This document shows, piece after piece, positions 59,107-64,000 of a stretch of DNA of 64,000 nucleotides. The first letter of the stretch is position 1; every line of letters starts with the position of its first letter. The stretch covers positions 496,001 through 560,000 of the forward strand of contig NZ_CALFYO010000020.1 of assembly GCF_937952055.1 (NCBI RefSeq), in the 5' to 3' direction. Under the pieces are notes generated by a model. The model had not been told where the DNA came from. It did not search any database and saw nothing but the letters and a program-made list of their open reading frames with translations. The stretch comes from an uncultured Piscinibacter sp. Its GTDB lineage: Bacteria > Pseudomonadota > Gammaproteobacteria > Burkholderiales > Burkholderiaceae_C. The position numbers and the translations under genes were made by a program.

Positions 59107-60189
59107 TCAGAGCTTTTGCGACTGCATGAAGTCGTCGAAACCCGACTCGGTGAAGCGGAACCAGAGGTTGGCGTCGCGGCGGAACGCGGCGTAGTCCTCG
59201 TAGATCTTCTTCCAGGCCGGGTTGGTGTTGTTCAGTTCGCCGTAGACCTCCATGGCGGCCTTGAAGGCGCCCTCCATGACGTCCTTCGGGAAGCGGAACA
59301 GCTTGGTGCCCTGGCTGACCAGCGTCTTCAGCGCGGCGGGGTTGCGCGCGTCGTAGCGGGCCTGCATCTCGACGTGGGCATAAGCCGCAGCGCTCTCGAT
59401 GATCGCCTTGTACTCGGACGACAGGCCGTCGTAGGCCTTCTTGTTGACGTACAGCGACAGTTGCGGGCCACCTTCCCACCAGCCGGGGTAGTAGTAGTTC
59501 GGCGCGACCTTGTTGAAGCCCAGCTTCAGGTCGTCGTACGGACCGACCCACTCGGCCGCATCGATCGTGCCCTTTTCGAGGGACTGGTAGATCTCGCCAC
59601 CGGGGATGTTCTGCGGCACGGCGCCGATGCGCTCGAGCACCTTGCCGCCGAAGCCGCCGATGCGCATCTTCAGGCCCTTGATGTCGGCCAGCGACTTGAT
59701 CTCCTTGCGGTACCAGCCGCCCATCTGGGCGCCGGTGTTGCCCATCGGGAAGTTGAGGATGCCCACCTGACCGTAGAACTCGCGGGTCAGCTTCAGGCCA
59801 TTGCCCTCGTACATCCAGGCGGTCATCTGGCGGCTGTTCAGACCGAAGGGGATGGCGCAGTCCAGCGCGTAGGTCGGGTCCTTGCCGAAGAAGTAGTACG
59901 GCGCGGTGTGCGCCATCTCGACCGTGCCGTTGGAGGCGCCGTCGAGCACGCCGAACGGAGGCATCAGTTCGCCGCCGGCATGCACCGAGATCTGGAACTT
60001 GCCGCCGGTCATGTCGCCGACCTTCTTGGCCATCACCTCCGCGGCGCCGTAGATGGTGTCGAGCGACTTCGGGAAGCTGGAGGCCAGACGCCAGCGGATG
60101 TTGGCCTGGGCGTGCACGATGGCCGGTGCGGCACCGGCGGCCAGCACGCCGGCCAAGCCGGCGCCATGAATGAACGAGCGACGTTCCAT
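59107..60189 (-). CDS. dctP: TRAP transporter substrate-binding protein (DctP family)
   Basis: 360-residue periplasmic solute receptor. Tat-type leader MERRSFIHGAGLAGVLAAGA followed by a binding domain starting NIRWRLASSFPKSLDTIYG, as in the TakP keto-acid type. Conserved ligand arginine near MRIGGFGGKVLERIG. Convergent with dctQM, so it is transcribed separately; it is the only periplasmic receptor of this system in view. Confidence 0.92.
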   Translation of the reverse strand: MERRSFIHGAGLAGVLAAGAAPAIVHAQANIRWRLASSFPKSLDTIYGAAEVMAKKVGDMTGGKFQISVHAGGELMPPFGVLDGASNGTVEMAHTAPYYFFGKDPTYALDCAIPFGLNSRQMTAWMYEGNGLKLTREFYGQVGILNFPMGNTGAQMGGWYRKEIKSLADIKGLKMRIGGFGGKVLERIGAVPQNIPGGEIYQSLEKGTIDAAEWVGPYDDLKLGFNKVAPNYYYPGWWEGGPQLSLYVNKKAYDGLSSEYKAIIESAAAYAHVEMQARYDARNPAALKTLVSQGTKLFRFPKDVMEGAFKAAMEVYGELNNTNPAWKKIYEDYAAFRRDANLWFRFTESGFDDFMQSQKL

Positions 60190-60317
60190 GCGGATTCTCC
60201 TGATGTGGATAGAGCGGAGGAAGGGTTGAGCGAAGAAATTCTAGGAGGGGGGTATAAGCCCCCCGCCCCGTGTTTACCCCTGCGCAAAATTACGTGCCCA
60301 CCGCGCGGCGCAGGCGC

Positions 60318-61700
60318 TCAGCTGCCGGCCAGCTTCATGCGGTCGATCAGCACCGAGCCGATCGTCCGCGTGCCGGCCGTGTAGGCATCGGCACCGACGG
60401 CGACGATGCCCTTGAACATCTCGCGCAGGTTGCCGGCGATGGTGATCTCGTGCACCGGATAGGCGATGTGGCCGTCCTCGACCCAGAAGCCGGCCGCGCC
60501 GCGCGAGTAATCGCCGGTGACCTGGTTGACGCCCTGCCCCATCAGCTCGATGACGAACAGTCCGCGATGCAGCTTCTTCAGCATCGCGTCGAGGTCGTCC
60601 CCCGGCTGCGTGAGGCGGCTGTTCATCGTCAGGTTCTGCGCCCCGCCGGCATGGCCGGTGGTGCGCATGCCGAGCTTGCGCGCCGAATAGCTGGAGAGAA
60701 AGTAGCCCTGCAGCACGCCGCCCTTGACCACGTCGCGCGGTCGCGTGACCACGCCCTCGTCGTCGAAAGGCGCACTGCCCTTGCCGCGAAGCACGTGCGG
60801 ATCCTCGCGGATGTCGATGTGCGGGGCCAGCACCGCCTTGCCCAGGCTGTCGAGCAGGAAGCTCGACTTGCGGTACAGCGCGCCGCCGCTGACCGCCTGC
60901 ACCAGCGAGCCCAGCAGCCCGGCGGCGACGGTGGACTCGAACAGTACCGGCACCTCGGCAGTGGCGACCTTGCGGCTGCGCAGCCGCGACAGCGCACGCT
61001 CGGCGGCGTAGCGGCCCACTGCTTCGGGAGCCGCCAGGTCGTCCGGTGCGCGCATCGAGCTGTACCAGGCGTCGCGCTGCATGTCGTCGCCGTTCTTGCC
61101 CGGCAACGAGGCGATCGGCGCCACCGACAGCGAGTGCCGCGAGCTGGCGTAGCCGCCGCGGAAGCCGCGGCTGTTGGCCATGAAAAAATGGGACTGCTGC
61201 GCGGATACGCCTGCGCCGTCGGAATTGGTGATGCGGCGATCGACCTCGAGCGCGGCCTCCTCGCAGCGCAGCGCGATCTCCACGGCCTGCTCCGCGACGA
61301 TGGGCCAGGGATGGAACAGGTCGAGGTCACGCTCCGCTGCGGCGCCGAAGGCGAGGTCCTCCACTTCGGGCAGGCCGGCGGCCGGGTCCTCGGCGGTGAA
61401 GCGTGCGATGTCGTGGGCGGCGCGCACCGTCTGCTCCATGGCGGTGCGTGAGAAGTCCGACGTGCTGGCGTTGCCTCGGCGCTTGCCGACGTAGACCGTC
61501 ACGCCCAGAGACTTGTCGCGGTTGCGCTCGACGTTCTCGATCTCGCCCTTGCGCACGCTGACCGACAGCCCCACGCCTTCGGAGACTTCCACCCCGGCCT
61601 CGCTGGCTCCGAGCGATTTCGCCAGCGCCAGCGCGTCTTCGGCGAGCTGCTGGAAGTGTTCGCGCGTGTAGGCGAAGCCGCGGGCATTCTTGTCGGTCAT
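60318..61700 (-). CDS. pmbA: metalloprotease PmbA/TldE
   Basis: 460-residue TldD/PmbA-family subunit, helping peptide modification and CcdA antitoxin decay in E. coli. Signatures ASEAGVEVSEGVGLSVSVRKGE, GYASSRHSLSVAPIA, FDDEGVVTRPRDVVKGG, SYSARKLGMRTTGHAGGAQN. Start ATG at 61700 (MTDKNARGFAYTREH). Divergent from yjgA. Confidence 0.95.
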   Translation of the reverse strand: MTDKNARGFAYTREHFQQLAEDALALAKSLGASEAGVEVSEGVGLSVSVRKGEIENVERNRDKSLGVTVYVGKRRGNASTSDFSRTAMEQTVRAAHDIARFTAEDPAAGLPEVEDLAFGAAAERDLDLFHPWPIVAEQAVEIALRCEEAALEVDRRITNSDGAGVSAQQSHFFMANSRGFRGGYASSRHSLSVAPIASLPGKNGDDMQRDAWYSSMRAPDDLAAPEAVGRYAAERALSRLRSRKVATAEVPVLFESTVAAGLLGSLVQAVSGGALYRKSSFLLDSLGKAVLAPHIDIREDPHVLRGKGSAPFDDEGVVTRPRDVVKGGVLQGYFLSSYSARKLGMRTTGHAGGAQNLTMNSRLTQPGDDLDAMLKKLHRGLFVIELMGQGVNQVTGDYSRGAAGFWVEDGHIAYPVHEITIAGNLREMFKGIVAVGADAYTAGTRTIGSVLIDRMKLAGS

Positions 61701-61746
61701 GGGGAGGCGTTCGTGCAGAGGGCGCGGGCTATGATAACCACGCGCC

Positions 61747-62301
61747 ATGCGCTCACCGACCATGTCCCGCCACCTTCCTCTCCACCTCCCTGTCGACGCT
61801 GTCGACCCCGACGAACGCCCCAGCAAGACACAGCGCAAGAAGGCCTCGCACGAATTGCAGGACCTCGGCCAGGCGCTGGTCGACCTGCCCGAATCGCGCG
61901 TCAAGGACCTGGCCATCCCCGAGAACCTGCGCGATGCGGTGCACGAGTACCGCCGCACGCGCACCCACGAGGGCCGGCGCCGCCAGATGCAGTACATCGG
62001 CAAGCTGATGCGCGGCGTGGACACCGAGCCGATCCGCCAGGCGGTGCTCGACATGCAGCTCGGGCGCGCCAAGGATGCGCTCGCGCTGCACGAGGCCGAG
62101 CGCTGGCGCGCCGAGCTGGTCGCCAGCGACGACGCCGTCACCGGCTTCCTGCAGCAGTTCCCGCGCAGCGACGCGCAGCAGCTTCGCAGCCTGATCCGCA
62201 GCGCGCGCAAGGACGCCGCGGCGCATCCCGAGCAGCGCAGTGGCCGCGCCTTCCGCGAGCTGTTCCAGTTCATCCGACAATCCCGCGACGATCATGAGTG
62301 A
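61747..62301 (+). CDS. yjgA: ribosome-associated protein YjgA (DUF615)
   Basis: 184-residue helical protein with the DUF615 pattern KTQRKKASHELQDLGQALVDLP, EYRRTRTHEGRRRQMQYIGKLMR and SDAQQLRSLIRSARKD. Associates with the 50S subunit in E. coli. Divergent from pmbA; overlaps mog by 8 bases. Confidence 0.95.
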   Translation: MRSPTMSRHLPLHLPVDAVDPDERPSKTQRKKASHELQDLGQALVDLPESRVKDLAIPENLRDAVHEYRRTRTHEGRRRQMQYIGKLMRGVDTEPIRQAVLDMQLGRAKDALALHEAERWRAELVASDDAVTGFLQQFPRSDAQQLRSLIRSARKDAAAHPEQRSGRAFRELFQFIRQSRDDHE

Positions 62302-62881
62302 CTCCCGCTTCGACCCTGTGCGCATCGGCGTCGTTTCGATCAGCGACCGCGCCTCCTCCGGCGTCTACGAGGACAAGGGCATCCCGGCGCTGCAGGACTG
62401 GCTGAATCGAGCGTTGCGCAACCCGATTGCCTGGGAGGCGCGGCTGATCCCCGACGATCTGGAGGGGATCGGCGCCGCGCTGCGCGAGCTGGTCGATGTG
62501 GCGAAGTGCGACCTCGTGCTCACCACCGGCGGCACCGGCCCGGCGCCGCGCGACGTCACGCCCGAAGCGACGATGGCCGTGGCCGACAAGCTGATGCCTG
62601 GCTTCGGCGAACAGATGCGCCAGATCAGCCTGAACTTCGTGCCCACCGCGATCCTCTCGCGCCAGGTGGCCGCGATCCGCGGCAAGGCGCTGATCATCAA
62701 CCTGCCCGGCCAGCCGAAGTCGATCGCCGAGACCCTCGAAGGATTGCCGGACCGCGGCGTGCATGGCATCTTCGCCGCCGTGCCCTACTGCATCGACCTG
62801 ATCGGCGGCCCCTACTTCGAGACCGACGAGGCGGTGTGCAAGGCCTTCCGGCCGAAGTCGGCGCTCCGACCGCCCGGCTGA
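62294..62881 (+). CDS. mog: molybdopterin adenylyltransferase
   Basis: 195-residue MoaB/Mog-fold protein: IGVVSISDRASSGVYEDKGIP at the start, TTGGTGPAPRDVTPEATM as the MPT-binding loop, INLPGQPKSIAETLEGL. Adenylates molybdopterin before Mo insertion, needed by NasA. Starts inside the 3' end of yjgA. Between its stop at 62881 and 63029 nothing is recognised. Confidence 0.94.
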   Translation: MSDSRFDPVRIGVVSISDRASSGVYEDKGIPALQDWLNRALRNPIAWEARLIPDDLEGIGAALRELVDVAKCDLVLTTGGTGPAPRDVTPEATMAVADKLMPGFGEQMRQISLNFVPTAILSRQVAAIRGKALIINLPGQPKSIAETLEGLPDRGVHGIFAAVPYCIDLIGGPYFETDEAVCKAFRPKSALRPPG

Positions 62882-63028
62882 GCCGATGGCCCTGGCCCGC
62901 CGCGCCGCCGCACTCGCCTCACGAGCCCCCTAGCGCGACGCCGGACATCGACGCAGTGCGCGGCGGGGGCCACCTCCGGATGCTCACGCTGCCGCTGAGC
63001 CTGCGGTGAGCGCCGCCACGCTCGCCGC

Positions 63029-63808
63029 TCACTTCACCAGGCGATTGAGGCGCTCGGCGTCGAACTGCTCGGTGGTGTGGGCATCGTCGGGCACACAGTC
63101 GGTGCTCGGCAACTCCCGCGAGCGCTGCGAGAGCTTCTCGATCGCGTGCCACAGCAGCGCGATCTGGTGCTCGTGGCCGGACGCGTTGTCGATCAACCCC
63201 TTCATCGCCTGCGCGACGGGGTCGTCGCCCTGCGTCACGCCATAGGCCGAGAAGCCCATCTTCGCCGCCGCCGCCTCGCGCGCCGCATCGCTGTCGGCGT
63301 TGATCACACGCGCCGGGTTGCCTACGGCGGTGGCGCCGGCCGGCACCGGTTTGACGACCACCGCGCCGGATCCCACGCGTGCGCCGTCACCGACGGTGAA
63401 ACCGCCGAGCACCTGCGAGTTCGCGCCGACGATCACGCCGCGACCCAGCGTCGGGTGCCGCTTGGCGCCCTTCGACAGCGAGGTGCCCCCCAGGGTCACG
63501 CCCTGATAGATGGTGCACTCGTCGCCGATCTCTGCCGTCTCGCCGATCACCACGCCCATGCCGTGGTCGATGAAGACACGGTGGCCGATGGTCGCCCCAG
63601 GATGGATCTCGATGCCGGTGAGGAAGCGCGCGAGGTGCGAGACGAAGCGGCCCAGCCAGCGCCAGTCGCGCTTCCAGCAGGCGCTCGCCCAGCGATGCAT
63701 CACCAGCGCGTGCAGGCCCGGGTAACAGGTCAGCACCTCCCAGCGCGAGCGCGCGGCGGGGTCGCGCTCGAGGATGCAATCGATGTCTTCGCGCAGGCGC
63801 TGGAACAT
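63029..63808 (-). CDS. cysE: serine acetyltransferase
   Basis: 259-residue hexapeptide-repeat acyltransferase for O-acetylserine in cysteine synthesis. IHPGATIGHRVFIDHGMGVVIGETAEIGD and YQGVTLGGTSLSKGAKRHPTLG form the left-handed beta helix and catalytic His/Asp. Long C-terminal tail after residue 175 (feedback and CysK binding region). Sits next to trmJ, the usual order. Confidence 0.96.
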   Translation of the reverse strand: MFQRLREDIDCILERDPAARSRWEVLTCYPGLHALVMHRWASACWKRDWRWLGRFVSHLARFLTGIEIHPGATIGHRVFIDHGMGVVIGETAEIGDECTIYQGVTLGGTSLSKGAKRHPTLGRGVIVGANSQVLGGFTVGDGARVGSGAVVVKPVPAGATAVGNPARVINADSDAAREAAAAKMGFSAYGVTQGDDPVAQAMKGLIDNASGHEHQIALLWHAIEKLSQRSRELPSTDCVPDDAHTTEQFDAERLNRLVK

Positions 63809-63867
63809 GGCTGACTCTCGAGGAGGTGGGGAACCAGTGTAGCGGGGGCTGCGAGACCCTGCTCGGC

Positions 63868-64000
63868 TCAGTCGCGAGACCTGCCGACGAAGCGCGCCAT
63901 GCCGCGCAGGATATCGACCTCCTCGCGGCTGAGGCGCGCGCGGTTGAGCAGCTGATTCAGGCGCGGCATCAGCTTCTTCGGCGCGGCGGGGTCCAGGAAG
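63868..64000 (-). CDS. trmJ: tRNA 2'-O-methyltransferase TrmJ, C-terminal end (partial)
   Basis: 43 C-terminal codons are in the window, 5' part cut by the right edge. The reading LDPAAPKKLMPRLNQLLNRARLSREEVDILRGMARFVG is the helical tail of TrmJ/YfhQ SpoU-family methyltransferases, which modify position 32 of tRNA. Position ahead of cysE supports the call. Confidence 0.85.
   Translation of the reverse strand, partial: FLDPAAPKKLMPRLNQLLNRARLSREEVDILRGMARFVGRSRD

Overview
The window is a high-GC, gene-dense bacterial chromosome segment with no insertion sequence, prophage, CRISPR array or tRNA that I can see. Gene content and order (isc operon next to a low-molecular-weight phosphatase, zapA-6S RNA-EVE gene, rpsU-yqeY, pmbA-yjgA-mog, cysE-trmJ, a nirBD-nasA-ybiB-cobA operon, tripartite tricarboxylate transporters and an intracellular PHB depolymerase) point to a betaproteobacterium of the order Burkholderiales. 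A Rubrivivax/Methylibium/Rhizobacter-like lineage is my best guess, from memory rather than from a search.

Layout. 1-4200 (minus): iron-sulfur cluster assembly operon iscR-iscS-iscU-iscA, then a GNAT gene, then hscB cut by the window edge, with IscR-type sites upstream of iscR. 4277-4929: two small genes of unknown role. 4950-17890: a dense cluster of about 14 small operon genes: phosphoribosyltransferase, two CBS-pair proteins, CapA-like phosphatase, RtcB RNA ligase with archease, DHH phosphoesterase, divergent PRPP synthetase, COG2187-type kinase, alpha/beta hydrolase, standalone primase-polymerase, a ribosome hibernation factor fused to a cold-shock-like domain, RNase Z-like protein, SagB-type nitroreductase and alanine dehydrogenase. 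Every promoter gap of this cluster carries a TTGA-N6-TCAA-like (FNR/ANR-type) box at a similar distance from the start codons. It looks like a low-oxygen survival locus, comparable in content to the Burkholderia lxa locus. 17855-26840: housekeeping genes (uvrB, aromatic aminotransferase, phaZ, solo rnfB, nth, GAF protein, zapB-like, zapA, 6S RNA, EVE protein, FAH-family hydrolase).

26844-32524 (minus): acyl-CoA ligase, TctC-TctB-TctA tripartite transporter and a ketopantoate-reductase-like enzyme, an organic-acid uptake and activation operon. 32780-34654: TauE/SafE exporter and a PAS protein with degenerate GGDEF. 34655-42523: nitrate/nitrite assimilation. The 540-base gap in front of nirB holds two NtrC-like boxes, a sigma-54 promoter and a leader with two six-base-loop hairpins of the kind recognised by ANTAR antiterminators (NasR/NasT), followed by nirB, nirD, nasA, ybiB and cobA. 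42573-43712: sterol-desaturase-like membrane protein. 43794-51893: phenylacetate catabolism (paaG, paaI, paaK, paaABCDE, TetR regulator) plus a Liv-type binding protein, with two near-identical TetR-type palindromes at the two promoters.

51955-64000: BaiN/YhiN flavoprotein, rpsU-yqeY, a TIGR01244 phosphatase-like protein, a Cache-domain histidine kinase and LuxR-type regulator next to a TRAP transporter (dctQ, dctM, and a convergent binding protein), pmbA, yjgA, mog, cysE, and the C-terminal end of trmJ at the right edge. Functional calls come from recognised motifs and remembered family features; no database search was possible.
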